Shown here piece by piece: positions 50,134 to 59,481 of a stretch of 64,000 nt of DNA. The position numbers were made by a program, and so were the translations under genes. The DNA is from JAJPHW01 sp963799065 (GTDB lineage Bacteria; Acidobacteriota; Terriglobia; Terriglobales; Acidobacteriaceae), in contig CAWCVJ010000001.1 in NCBI GenBank assembly GCA_963799065.1, positions 992,001-1,056,000 of the forward strand, written 5' to 3'. Each line of letters opens with the position of its first letter. Positions within the stretch are counted from its first letter, which is position 1. The notes below the pieces were generated by a model, which was not told the DNA's origin, ran no database searches, and was given only the letters and a program-made list of their open reading frames with translations.

Positions 50134-51345
50134 TCATTTCTTGTCGGTGAGAGCTTCGACTCCGGGCAGCTTCTTGCCTTCTAGAAATTCGAGCGACGCG
50201 CCGCCGCCGGTGGAGATGTGAGTGATCTTATCGGCCACGCCTGCGGCTTTCACCGCGGCCACGGAATCGCCCCCGCCAACGATTGAAGTTGCCTCGCCAT
50301 TGGCTGCAACCGCGCGAGCAATCTTGAATGTGCCCTTGGAAAAAGGGGCCATCTCGAAGACACCCATGGGTCCGTTCCAAACGATCGTGCTGGCCTCGGA
50401 GATTGCTTGCGAAAACGCTTCGATGGTTTTCGGCCCGATGTCGAGCCCCATCATGTTTGCGGGAATCGGTTGACCCTCACTGATGGTGCGCGGAATCGCC
50501 CCGGCATCGATTTTGTCGGCCACGATGTGATCGGTGGGCAGGAGGAATTTCACGTTCTGCTTCTTCGCGTGGGCCAGAATCTGCTTAGCGAGTTCGAGTT
50601 TGTCGTCCTCGACCAGCGACTTGCCGACTTCGTGGCCTTGCGCCTTGAGGAACGTGTAAGCCATGGCGCCGCCGATGATGAGGGCGTCCACCTTGCTCAT
50701 CAAATTTTCGATGACGGCGATCTTGTCGCTTACTTTCGCTCCCCCTAGGATGGCAACGAATGGCTTCTCCGGATGTTGCAGAGCTTTCCCGAGATACTGA
50801 ACTTCGCGCTCCATGAGCAGTCCCGCGGCGGATTGCTTCACGAAGTGCGTGATGCCCTCGGTCGATGCGTGAGCGCGGTGTGCGCTGCCGAAGGCGTCAT
50901 CGACGTAAAAATCGGCGAGGCTGGCAAGTTGTTTGGCAAACTTCTCGTCGTTGGCTTCCTCTTCGGGATGGAAGCGCAGGTTTTCCAGCAACAGGGTTTG
51001 ACCCTTTTCCAGCTTGTTGGCCATTTCCTGGGCTTCAACGCCAACGCAATCGGGACAGAAGCCGACGTTTTCTCCGCGAGCCAGTTCGCGATCAAGCAGC
51101 ATCCGCAAGCGCTCGGCCACCGGTTTGAGACTCATCAATGGATTCGGTTTGCCCTTGGGACGTCCAAGGTGCGAAGCCACGATGAGACGCGCGCCGTGGC
51201 GAAGGGCATACTCGATGCTGGGTAGGGTTTCCCGGATACGCGTGTCGTCCATGACGCGCCCTTGATCGAGCGGCACGTTGAAATCGACACGCATGAAGAT
51301 GCGATGGTCGTTAAGCGGCAAATCGCGAATCGAGAGCTTTGGCAT
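50134..51345 (-). CDS. pgk: Phosphoglycerate kinase
   Basis: 403 residues from the ATG at 51345 (MPKLSIRDLPL); a GTG 9 bases upstream is unlikely. RVDFNVPL at the N-terminal substrate face, the SHLGRPKG basic patch, and the C-terminal nucleotide domain with GGAKVSDK and VGGGDSVAA. Substrate-level ATP production in glycolysis. It lies between gap and tpiA on the same strand (48 and 63 bases apart), the usual glycolytic order. Confidence 0.97.
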   Translation of the reverse strand: MPKLSIRDLPLNDHRIFMRVDFNVPLDQGRVMDDTRIRETLPSIEYALRHGARLIVASHLGRPKGKPNPLMSLKPVAERLRMLLDRELARGENVGFCPDCVGVEAQEMANKLEKGQTLLLENLRFHPEEEANDEKFAKQLASLADFYVDDAFGSAHRAHASTEGITHFVKQSAAGLLMEREVQYLGKALQHPEKPFVAILGGAKVSDKIAVIENLMSKVDALIIGGAMAYTFLKAQGHEVGKSLVEDDKLELAKQILAHAKKQNVKFLLPTDHIVADKIDAGAIPRTISEGQPIPANMMGLDIGPKTIEAFSQAISEASTIVWNGPMGVFEMAPFSKGTFKIARAVAANGEATSIVGGGDSVAAVKAAGVADKITHISTGGGASLEFLEGKKLPGVEALTDKK

Positions 51346-51393
51346 GGATAGCACTATTGTAAACGCGAATTTGGTGGTAGAACCGTGACGCGC

Positions 51394-52404
51394 TTACAGG
51401 CCCTTCGCTCCCAGGAAGTTGATGAGATCGTGGACCCGGCTGGAGTAGCCCCATTCGTTGTCGTACCAAGACAGGACTTTCACCAGATTGCCGCCGATCA
51501 CCATGGTCGAAAGCGCATCGACGATGGAGGAGCGCGCGTCGCCACGGAAGTCCGCGGAGACTAATTCGTTCTCTTCGTATCCGAGATAGCCTTTGAGCGG
51601 GCCAGACTCGGACGCTTTCTTGAGCGCGGCGTTAATTTCGTCTTTTGTGGTCTTCTTCTCCACCAGAGCCACCAAATCGACGACCGAGACGGTCGGAGTT
51701 GGAACGCGCATGGAGAATCCGTCAATCCTGCCCGCCATCTCGGGGATGACCAACTTCAGAGCCTTCGCGGCTCCGGTCGAGGTCGGAATCATCGAGAGCG
51801 CTGCAGCGCGAGCACGACGCAAATCCTTGTGCGGGAAGTCCAGAATGACCTGGTCATTGGTATAAGAGTGGATCGTGGTCATGGTTCCGCTGACGATCTG
51901 GAAGTGATCGTGGATCACTTTGACGATAGGAGCGAGGCAGTTCGTGGTGCAGGACGCGTTCGAGATGATGTGATGTTTCGACGCATCGTATTTATCTTCA
52001 TTGACGCCGAGCACAAGCGTCACGTCTTCGTTTTTTGCGGGGGCGGAGATGATGACTTTCTTCACTGATCCGCGCAAGTGTTTCTTGGCGTCATTGGCAT
52101 CGGTGAAGCGTCCGGTAGATTCGATGACGACTTGAGCACCGACGGAGTCCCAAGGGAGTTGAGCAGGGTCTTTTTCGGCGAACACTCTGATTTTCTTGCC
52201 GTCGACCGTGATGCTGTCGGAACCGGCGCTGATCTGGTTGGGCAAGTTGCCCATAATCGAATCGTATTTCAGGAGATGTGCGAGCGTTTTGGGATCGGTA
52301 AGATCGTTGACCGCGACGAACTCGATGTTGGAATCGTTGAGCGCGGTGCGCAAGACGTTGCGACCGATGCGTCCGAAACCGTTGATGCCGACTTTAATTG
52401 CCAT
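51394..52404 (-). CDS. gap: Glyceraldehyde-3-phosphate dehydrogenase
   Basis: 336 residues from the ATG at 52404 with GGAGG 5 bases upstream; an upstream in-frame ATG (52449) lacks one. Rossmann GINGFGRIGRN, Asp34 in VNDLTD (NAD preference), catalytic Cys152 (SNASCTTNC), and SYTNDQ downstream. First gene of the gap-pgk-tpiA unit. It is divergent from the RG-rich P-loop gene across 175 bases. Confidence 0.98.
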   Translation of the reverse strand: MAIKVGINGFGRIGRNVLRTALNDSNIEFVAVNDLTDPKTLAHLLKYDSIMGNLPNQISAGSDSITVDGKKIRVFAEKDPAQLPWDSVGAQVVIESTGRFTDANDAKKHLRGSVKKVIISAPAKNEDVTLVLGVNEDKYDASKHHIISNASCTTNCLAPIVKVIHDHFQIVSGTMTTIHSYTNDQVILDFPHKDLRRARAAALSMIPTSTGAAKALKLVIPEMAGRIDGFSMRVPTPTVSVVDLVALVEKKTTKDEINAALKKASESGPLKGYLGYEENELVSADFRGDARSSIVDALSTMVIGGNLVKVLSWYDNEWGYSSRVHDLINFLGAKGL

Positions 52405-52579
52405 TTGGCCTCCGCCTATGAGAACGATAAATATGCTGTGGGAACTCAAAATCTTAACAGGGGAAGGGAAGTTGGGTAAACCGCCGGGCGGCGAGTTCGC
52501 AGGCCATGCGGCAAGACCGTTGCTAGAAAGGTGACGCTGCGCATTGCCTGTCGGCAGGCGCTTGTGTTACAAGCCAATC

Positions 52580-53554
52580 ATGCGTAAATGGATGCGCGAG
52601 CGCATACAGCGCCGCAAAAAGACCTCTGATGAGGCGACTACTGAGACCAAGCAGGCTCCCTTGCAGCCCGCTTATTACGACGTGGATACAAAGGAGGGTT
52701 CAGACGAGGGGACTCTGGTTCCGAAGATTACCGGTGCAACGGAGACTCACGCTGAGACTGCACCCAAGCACCACATTCAGTCGCGGGTCCATGAAGAGCC
52801 GACCGATGCAGACCAGGACAATGACGAGATTAACGGCAATCGGATTGATGTTGTGGAGCCGGTGCTGGCATTAGCCGCGTCCGCAGTGGGAGTCGTTGAC
52901 CGGCGTCCAGCGCGGCCTTCGGCGCAACGTCGCCGTGGCCGTGGGGGACGGGGAAGAACTCGCAAAGAAGGTTCATCAATTCAACCAGCGGCGCGAGTCT
53001 CGGAGGATGTGCCCGGGACGAATGTACCTGTCGTTTCCGCTCCCGAGCCGAGTGAAGCTGCGCACCATCCGCCAACCCCGGCTGCGAAGCCTGTGGTGTC
53101 GAAAGGAACCGTTGTGCTGGCGATCGGCCTGCCTGGTTCCGGTAAGAGTTCATGGTTTAAGCGGCATGAGTTGACGCCGCTTTCGAGCGATATGCTGCGA
53201 GCGATTTTGTTTGACGATCCAACGGAGCAGCGTTTTCAGGATTTGATCTTTTCCAACTTGCGCTCAATGTTGAAGGCGCGGCTGATCGCGCGCCGTCCGT
53301 TGAACTATGTGGATGCGACGAATTTGACGGCGCATGATCGCGCTAGCTGGATCAAACTCGCCAAAGACTACGGCTATGAAGTACAAGCGGTCTATTTTGA
53401 TGTGCCGCTCGATATTTGCCTACAACGGAATGCGAAGCGAGAGCGCAAGGTTCCGGAGGACGTGATGCGGCGCATGGCGGGCAAGTTGACTGCGCCCACG
53501 TTTGAAGAGGGATTCTCGAAGATCACGTTGGTGCGGGTGAAGGCGAAAGAGTAA
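52580..53554 (+). CDS. PNK-like P-loop kinase with RG-rich disordered N-terminus
   Basis: 324 residues from the ATG at 52580 (MRKWMRERIQ); an upstream in-frame TTG is less likely. Residues 1-180 are low-complexity and charged, with a basic Arg/Gly cluster (RRRGRGGRGRTRK, about 120-132) typical of RNA-binding disordered tails. The C-terminal 145 residues form an AAA/polynucleotide-kinase domain: Walker A GLPGSGKSSW, SSDMLR, DATNL and the family ending RMAGKLTAPTFEEGF. The fold is shared with T4 polynucleotide 5'-kinase; it may phosphorylate nucleic acid or a small molecule. Function unknown. Confidence 0.8.
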   Translation: MRKWMRERIQRRKKTSDEATTETKQAPLQPAYYDVDTKEGSDEGTLVPKITGATETHAETAPKHHIQSRVHEEPTDADQDNDEINGNRIDVVEPVLALAASAVGVVDRRPARPSAQRRRGRGGRGRTRKEGSSIQPAARVSEDVPGTNVPVVSAPEPSEAAHHPPTPAAKPVVSKGTVVLAIGLPGSGKSSWFKRHELTPLSSDMLRAILFDDPTEQRFQDLIFSNLRSMLKARLIARRPLNYVDATNLTAHDRASWIKLAKDYGYEVQAVYFDVPLDICLQRNAKRERKVPEDVMRRMAGKLTAPTFEEGFSKITLVRVKAKE

Positions 53555-53580
53555 TGGTCGCCGAACCCGACGCTGCGGGA

Positions 53581-54174
53581 TTATTTTAAGAACGGCAGAA
53601 TCTGCTTAAACTCGGCCGCGTCCGATCCGCGAAGTAGCTCATAAATCATCATCTCACTGGATGAAATAACCACGCCCGCGGATTTCATTCGTTCCAGGCC
53701 AATCTTCCAATTCCACTCCGTCCTTGCACTGATTGCATCGGACGCCGCATGCACGATATAGCCTTGGTCTAAAGCGCTGAGCGCGGTTTGCGCGACGCAG
53801 ATATGGCTTTCCATGCCGGCCAGCAGCAAGGTTGTTCGTTCCCCGGGAATCCGTTTAAGAGCAGCGGAAAATGCTTCGCTCCCGAAGCAAGAGAACTTTT
53901 CTTTATCGACGATTTCGCAATGCGGAAGAAGAGATACGATCTCTGGAACCACCGGGCCCAGGCCTTTGGGGTTCTGCGCAGTCAGTAGAGTGGGGATTTT
54001 AAGCACTTGGGCTGCGCGAATCAGCAGTTGGGAATTCTTGATCAGCCGCTCTTTTTCAAATACCGGGGGCAATAGCTTTTCTTGGATGTCGATCACGACA
54101 AGAACGCATTTATCGACCTGAGCCAGGTGTCGTGCGAAATTGGTCGTGCTTAAGGATGCCGCCATTGAGGACAT
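53581..54174 (-). CDS. Isochorismatase-family hydrolase
   Basis: 197 residues from the ATG at 54174, chosen because AGGAG sits 7 bases upstream; a frame to 54321 would add a basic unlike-family leader. Catalytic Asp29 (VVIDIQEK), Lys93 (EKFSCFGS) and Cys126 (MESHICV) form the D-K-C triad of cysteine hydrolases such as nicotinamidases, N-carbamoyl hydrolases and isochorismatases. The substrate is not fixed by these motifs; the single domain without an ArCP rules out a fused siderophore enzyme. Stands alone between convergent and divergent neighbours. Confidence 0.9.
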   Translation of the reverse strand: MSSMAASLSTTNFARHLAQVDKCVLVVIDIQEKLLPPVFEKERLIKNSQLLIRAAQVLKIPTLLTAQNPKGLGPVVPEIVSLLPHCEIVDKEKFSCFGSEAFSAALKRIPGERTTLLLAGMESHICVAQTALSALDQGYIVHAASDAISARTEWNWKIGLERMKSAGVVISSSEMMIYELLRGSDAAEFKQILPFLK

Positions 54175-54315
54175 ACAAGACTCCTGATTCTTAGTGTAGT
54201 TGCATCGCGCAGCGTTTGTTCGGTGATGAAAGGGCAGTTCGCTTTCTCGACGAAAGGACGAATACTTTGCACTTTTCTTGCGTTTCATTTCTAATTCGGG
54301 TCTAATTCGTGCGAT

Positions 54316-55779
54316 ATGCAAAACTGCAAGAGAGTTATTCCCATTCTATTTCTTGTCGCAACTTCCCTTGGCGCGCAAGACGCCAGTCAGTCGATTATCG
54401 GCGCGGCGATGCAACCGTCTCCCATCGAATCCAACTTGCGGCGATTGACCGACGAGATTGGCGGACGCGTCCCTGGCACGCCTGCGATGACCAAAGCTGT
54501 GGCCTGGGGCGTGGAGGCCTTCAAAGCTGCTGGCGCGGACAGCGTTCACACCGAGGAGTTCACCATCCCGAACTCTTGGGCGGATGGCGACACGCGGATG
54601 CGCGTCGATCTCCCCGAACAGTTTGTGTTGCGGGTTGTGGCGCTGCCGTGGACTCCTGCATTGGCCATGAGGAAGTCTGCGCCGCTGGTGAACGTTGGGG
54701 AAGGCAGCGCCGCGGATTTCGCCAAGGCGACGATCCCGGAAGGATCGATTCTGCTCGTGCAATCGAACGAGATGGCGACCTGGGACGACTTATTTGCCGA
54801 GTACGCAAGGGCTCCGGGAATTATCGACCGGGCTGTGAAGGCAAAGGCCACGGCCATTGCATTTCAGTCGACGCGGCCACATGACCTGCTTTATCGACAT
54901 ACAAATTCGATCGGGGGCGAAATTGATCGCCTTCCCATGGTGATGGTGGCGCGCGAGGATGCGGCGCGAGTCGTCCGGCTGCTTGAGTCGGGTCAGAAGC
55001 TGTTCGCCGAACTCAACGTTCCAAACAAAGTTGGCGGGCCGATCCATGCGGAAAACGTTGTTGCAGAGATCAAGGGTAGCGAGAAGCCCGACGAGTTCGT
55101 AATTCTGGGCGCCCATCTCGATTCCTGGGATCTCGGTACAGGGGCGCTCGACAACGGTTGCAATGCGGCGTTGACCGTCGATGCGCTGCGGGCGATCAAG
55201 GCGTCGGGATTGCGTCCTCGGAGGACGATTCGGTTTATTTTGTTCTCGGGCGAGGAGGAGGGCATGATTGGTTCGCATAATTATGTTCTTGCGCATCGCA
55301 AAGAGATGGACCGAACCTCGGCCGTAATTATTTTCGATTCAGGGATTGGGCGTACGACTGGCTTCTCGGTTGGCGGGCGAAAGGATGTAGTCCCGGCGGC
55401 GACCGCCTTGGTTGCTCCGCTGGCGCAGTTCGATGCGGCGGGGCTGACCGCTGATGCGGAGTGGGGAACCGATAACTTCGATTTTCTGCTGGAAGGCGTC
55501 CCGACATTTGTGGCCAATCAGGTCGAAGGGAATTACCTGATCAACTATCACGCCATGTCCGACACGTTCGATAAGGTAGACATCGCGCAGTTGAAGAAAC
55601 ATGTGGCGGAGGCGGCGTGGCTGGCGTTCGCGGCGGCCAACTCGCCGGAGCCTGTCGGGCCGCGGCTCCATCACGCGCAAATTGAAAAGACGATGCGGGA
55701 GACGCATCTCGACGATCAGCTTAAGGATACGACTCTTTGGGATCAGTGGCAGAACGGCACCCGAGGACGCGCGGATTAG
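54316..55779 (+). CDS. Secreted M28-family zinc aminopeptidase-type protein
   Basis: 487 residues with a signal peptide (MQNCKRVIPILFLVATSLGAQ). A PA-type insert (about 150-230) is followed by the M28 metallopeptidase domain with the di-zinc ligands: His-Asp in LGAHLDSWDLGTGALDNGCN, Glu in FSGEEEGMIGS, Asp in GTDNFDF and His in NYHAMSDTFDK. It cuts peptides near their N- or C-terminus outside the cytoplasm. It lies 60 bases before a TerC gene on the same strand but the two are not obviously linked in function. Confidence 0.93.
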   Translation: MQNCKRVIPILFLVATSLGAQDASQSIIGAAMQPSPIESNLRRLTDEIGGRVPGTPAMTKAVAWGVEAFKAAGADSVHTEEFTIPNSWADGDTRMRVDLPEQFVLRVVALPWTPALAMRKSAPLVNVGEGSAADFAKATIPEGSILLVQSNEMATWDDLFAEYARAPGIIDRAVKAKATAIAFQSTRPHDLLYRHTNSIGGEIDRLPMVMVAREDAARVVRLLESGQKLFAELNVPNKVGGPIHAENVVAEIKGSEKPDEFVILGAHLDSWDLGTGALDNGCNAALTVDALRAIKASGLRPRRTIRFILFSGEEEGMIGSHNYVLAHRKEMDRTSAVIIFDSGIGRTTGFSVGGRKDVVPAATALVAPLAQFDAAGLTADAEWGTDNFDFLLEGVPTFVANQVEGNYLINYHAMSDTFDKVDIAQLKKHVAEAAWLAFAAANSPEPVGPRLHHAQIEKTMRETHLDDQLKDTTLWDQWQNGTRGRAD

Positions 55780-55838
55780 CGGTCCGCGTGTGAGCGGCAG
55801 CTTATGATTGCGACCTTGCCGGCTGCGGCGGCCCTCCG

Positions 55839-56651
55839 ATGAAGCGGACTAAATCGCTGCTTTGGGTGACGCTGTGGATTGCGCTGGCCGCCGCCTTCGC
55901 GACCGGCGTTTATTTTTGGATGGGAAAGAACTCCGCCCTGGAGTTCACCACTGGGTATCTGGTCGAGCTGTCGTTGAGCGTCGACAATCTTTTCGTTTTT
56001 CTTCTTATCTTTCGCTACTTTCAAGTGCCTGCGCAGTATCAGCGCAAAGTGTTGTTCTGGGGAGTGGCAGGCGCGCTCGCCATGCGAGCCGTGTTCATCG
56101 TAGCGGGCGTGGCATTGCTCCGTAGGTTCGATTGGATCGCGTACTTCTTCGGTGCATTGCTGATCTATAGCGGCATCCGCCTCATGCGCGGGCACGATAG
56201 CGTGAATCTGGAGAACAACGCGGCGCTGCGGCTGTTGCGGCGGATCCTGCCTGTCACGGCCGATTACCGCGAGGATAGGTTTGTGGTTCGAAATCCACGA
56301 TGGTCGGCGACACCGCTTTTCGTCGCGTTGATTGCGGTCGAAGTCACCGATTTGATCTTTGCTACAGATTCAATTCCAGCGATCTTGGCCATCACGCTCA
56401 ATACGTTTATTGTCTACACGTCGAATGCTTTCGCCATTTTGGGGTTGCGTTCGATGTACTTTGCGCTGTCCGATTTGCTGGATGCTTTCGAATATCTGCA
56501 TTACGGTTTGGCGACAATTTTGATTTTCATCGGTGGAAAGATGTTGCTGGAACATTTCTACAACATCCCGATCCTGATTACTTTGGCGGCTGTGGGTGGG
56601 ATTCTGGCGATATCGATCGTCGCTTCGGTGGTGTCTCATCCCGCGGAGTGA
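55839..56651 (+). CDS. TerC-family membrane protein
   Basis: 270 residues, about nine membrane helices. The TerC signature Asp residues are present in both halves: ELSLSVDNLFVFLLIF (Asp) and EVTDLIFATDSIPAILAIT (two Asp), along with a basic loop after helix 3 and the C-terminal pair of helices. TerC/Alx-type proteins export Mn2+ or help metallate secreted proteins; the tellurite resistance name is historical. Single gene, convergent with nadB (6-base gap). Confidence 0.93.
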   Translation: MKRTKSLLWVTLWIALAAAFATGVYFWMGKNSALEFTTGYLVELSLSVDNLFVFLLIFRYFQVPAQYQRKVLFWGVAGALAMRAVFIVAGVALLRRFDWIAYFFGALLIYSGIRLMRGHDSVNLENNAALRLLRRILPVTADYREDRFVVRNPRWSATPLFVALIAVEVTDLIFATDSIPAILAITLNTFIVYTSNAFAILGLRSMYFALSDLLDAFEYLHYGLATILIFIGGKMLLEHFYNIPILITLAAVGGILAISIVASVVSHPAE

Positions 56652-56658
56652 ATCGCAC

Positions 56659-58224
56659 TCAGCCAAATTTCATATTTTCGCCTACGATGACGGAATGCTT
56701 TAGGAAGTTCTTATCGTCGCGCTTGGGAAAGTCGGTGCGGTAGTGAGCTCCGCGGCTCTCTTCGCGACCCAGGGCAGAGCGGGCGACGAGCAATCCTGCG
56801 TCGCGCAAATTATAAGCTTCATATCCACGCTGCGAACGCGGCCTAAGGTCGTGCGGGAGCAATTCCGTCAAACGGGCGACTGCACTTTTTAGGCCCTCGC
56901 CTTCGCGAGCGATTCCAACGTTGCTCCACATCAGGTCTTGAATCTCGGCGATTGATTTCTCGGCTTGCAATTCAGTGTTGGTCGCGATCGATGCAGCTTC
57001 TTCCATCGTCTTGTTGGGAGCGGATGTTACTTCTTCGCGCATCGCTTCCCCAGCGCGCGCACCGAACACGAGACCCTCGAGGAGCGAATTACTGGCGAGT
57101 CGATTAGCGCCGTGAACGCCCGTCGCGGCGGCTTCTCCGGCAGCGTAGAGTCCGGGCAGACTCGAGCGTCCGTCGAGATCGGTGCGAACGCCGCCCATGG
57201 CGTAATGCGCCGCGGGACGGATCGGAACCATGTCCTTCGTGATGTCGATGCCGAAGGTCAAGCAGGTTGCATAGATGCGAGGGAAGCGCGCCTTGATGTG
57301 ATTGGCGTCGAGGTGAGTCATGTCGAGATACACGACGGGATCTTTGGCGCTGCTTATTTCCAATTCGTGGACGATAGCCCGTGAGACCACATCGCGTGGG
57401 GCTAGTTCGCCCATCTCGTGATACTTCTCCATGAAGCGAACCAGTTCGGAGTTGCGCAGCTGCGCACCTTCGCCGCGGAGGGCTTCGGAAAGAAGAAAGC
57501 GCGGGGCGTTCTTCAAGAATAGCGCGGTCGGATGGAATTGGATGAACTCCATGTCGCTGATTTCGGCTCCGGCACGATATGCCATAGCTACGCCGTCGCC
57601 TGTCGCCACCGCGGGATTTGTGGTGTTGCGATAAAGCTGTCCAATGCCGCCGCTAGCGAGGAGAACAGCGCTGGCATGGATGCTGAGAAGAGATCCATTC
57701 GTGTCGAGCAGATGGATGCCGGACACTCGGCCCGCGTCGGTGATCAGGTCGGCGGAAAATCCAAATTCTTTTACTGAAATATTCTCGAGCGTTTTAGCAC
57801 GGGCATAGAGTGCTCGCTGAATTTCCTGTCCAGTGGAATCACCGTGAGCGTGGAGAATGCGGTTGCGGCTGTGAGCGCCTTCGCGTCCGAAAGTCAGCTT
57901 GGTACCGTCGCGATCAAACTCGGTGCCCCAACGAATGAGTTCCTCGATGCGCTCGGGGGCGTCTTCGACCAACACTTTCGCCGCTTCGACGTTGCAGAGA
58001 CCATCGCCGGCCGAGAGTGTATCTTGCAGGTGGAGACTGATCTCATCCTCGTCACTGAGCGCGGCCGCGATGCCGCCCTGGGCCCATTGCGTGTTGGAAT
58101 CCACGACCTGACGTTTGGCGAGAACCAAAACGCGCCCCGCTGGGGCTAACTCGATGGCGGCCCGCAAACCGGCGACGCCAGCGCCGACAACAATGAAATC
58201 GGCGGAAAATGAATCAGCGTTCAT
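56659..58224 (-). CDS. nadB: L-aspartate oxidase
   Basis: 521 residues. FAD-binding Rossmann motif VGAGVAGLRAA, the SDEDEISLHLQDT region, LRGEGAQLRN (substrate Arg) and the HYAMGGV segment of the succinate dehydrogenase/aspartate oxidase family. It oxidises aspartate to iminoaspartate for NAD synthesis. Complete for the family; no nadA or nadC is within the window. It starts divergently from aroB across 123 bases. Confidence 0.95.
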   Translation of the reverse strand: MNADSFSADFIVVGAGVAGLRAAIELAPAGRVLVLAKRQVVDSNTQWAQGGIAAALSDEDEISLHLQDTLSAGDGLCNVEAAKVLVEDAPERIEELIRWGTEFDRDGTKLTFGREGAHSRNRILHAHGDSTGQEIQRALYARAKTLENISVKEFGFSADLITDAGRVSGIHLLDTNGSLLSIHASAVLLASGGIGQLYRNTTNPAVATGDGVAMAYRAGAEISDMEFIQFHPTALFLKNAPRFLLSEALRGEGAQLRNSELVRFMEKYHEMGELAPRDVVSRAIVHELEISSAKDPVVYLDMTHLDANHIKARFPRIYATCLTFGIDITKDMVPIRPAAHYAMGGVRTDLDGRSSLPGLYAAGEAAATGVHGANRLASNSLLEGLVFGARAGEAMREEVTSAPNKTMEEAASIATNTELQAEKSIAEIQDLMWSNVGIAREGEGLKSAVARLTELLPHDLRPRSQRGYEAYNLRDAGLLVARSALGREESRGAHYRTDFPKRDDKNFLKHSVIVGENMKFG

Positions 58225-58347
58225 AGTTCGTAATCGTCATGGATTACTAAAATGCTAACACGCGCTTGCAGCGGTTAGGACCAGGCCATCGCCATCATTT
58301 GCGCCTCAATCAAATCACGCAAAGAGCTCACAAAACGCTCGTAGGCT

Positions 58348-59481
58348 ATGATGAGATCAATGCCGCAGATCACCGTCAAAAGCGCGCCTAGACCTTATTC
58401 GGTAATCGTTGAAGGAGGTGTATTGCGCCGTGTAGGACAGCGTCTGGCGGGGTTGTTGAAGAAAGAAGGGAAGTCGGGAGCGCGTATTTTTGTGGTCACA
58501 AACGCGTCGATACGCCGTAATTGGGGCGCGCCGTTAGAGCAGTCTCTCCGAGCCGCGAAGCTTGAATTCACACTCATTGAAATGCGCGACGGCGAGCGCG
58601 CTAAGAATCTGCGGACGGTGGAAACGCTCGCCGAGAAGTTGGAGCGCTCTCGTGCGGACCGCAAGTCGATCCTCATCGCTTTCGGTGGCGGAGTGGTGGG
58701 TGACGTTGCAGGCTTCGTTGCGTCGATTTACATGCGCGGCATCGATGTGGTGCAGATACCCACGACGCTACTGGCGCAAGTGGACGCGGCCATCGGAGGC
58801 AAAACGGGCGTCAATCTTACAGCCGGTAAGAACCTTGTGGGATGCTTTCATAATCCCAGGGCGGTGTTTGTCGACCCTGGAGTTCTGGCGACTTTATCGG
58901 CGCGCGAATTTCGAGCGGGGCTTTATGAGGTTTTAAAGTGCGGGGTGATTGGGAATCCGGCGCTGTTCGCTGAGTTTGATGGGCGCGATTCTGAGAAACT
59001 GCGCGGCAATCCTCCGCTACTGCAAGAGATGATCGTGCAGGCGGTGAAGCTCAAGGGGAAAGTTGTTGCCGAGGATGAGCGGGAATCCGATCTGCGGCGC
59101 GTGTTGAACTTCGGGCACACCATTGGACATGCGCTTGAAACCGAATCCGGATATAAGAAGTTTCTGCATGGCGAGGCGGTCGCGTGGGGCATGATCGCGG
59201 CTTGCCGGATTGCGGTCGAGACGGGCCATCTTTCGGAGGCCGACGGTCTTCGGATTTCGAAGGCCATATTAAGTCTTGGTCCTTTGCCGTCGGTAACGGC
59301 CAGCGACAAAGCTATTCTTCGGTTGGTGCGGTCGGATAAGAAGACAGCCGCCGGGGTGATTCATTTCGTCTTGCCCACGAAGGTGGGGAAAGTCGCCATC
59401 GTACGAGACGTTCCTGAGGAAGTTGTATTGAGTGCGATGAGTTTCCTGCGTGAGTTCTCGGCAACAAAGGCAAGACTTTGA
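58348..59481 (+). CDS. aroB: 3-dehydroquinate synthase
   Basis: 377 residues, full length. NAD-binding GGGVVGDVAGFVAS and TLLAQVDAAIGGKTGVN, the zinc ligands in AGLYEVLKCG, RRVLNFGHTIGHALE and HGEAVAWGM. It makes 3-dehydroquinate from DAHP in the shikimate pathway. The next gene starts inside its stop codon (TTGA), showing translational coupling with the methyltransferase. Several close ATGs exist; the first (58348) was kept, the boundary being uncertain by 12 bases. Confidence 0.96.
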   Translation: MMRSMPQITVKSAPRPYSVIVEGGVLRRVGQRLAGLLKKEGKSGARIFVVTNASIRRNWGAPLEQSLRAAKLEFTLIEMRDGERAKNLRTVETLAEKLERSRADRKSILIAFGGGVVGDVAGFVASIYMRGIDVVQIPTTLLAQVDAAIGGKTGVNLTAGKNLVGCFHNPRAVFVDPGVLATLSAREFRAGLYEVLKCGVIGNPALFAEFDGRDSEKLRGNPPLLQEMIVQAVKLKGKVVAEDERESDLRRVLNFGHTIGHALETESGYKKFLHGEAVAWGMIAACRIAVETGHLSEADGLRISKAILSLGPLPSVTASDKAILRLVRSDKKTAAGVIHFVLPTKVGKVAIVRDVPEEVVLSAMSFLREFSATKARL

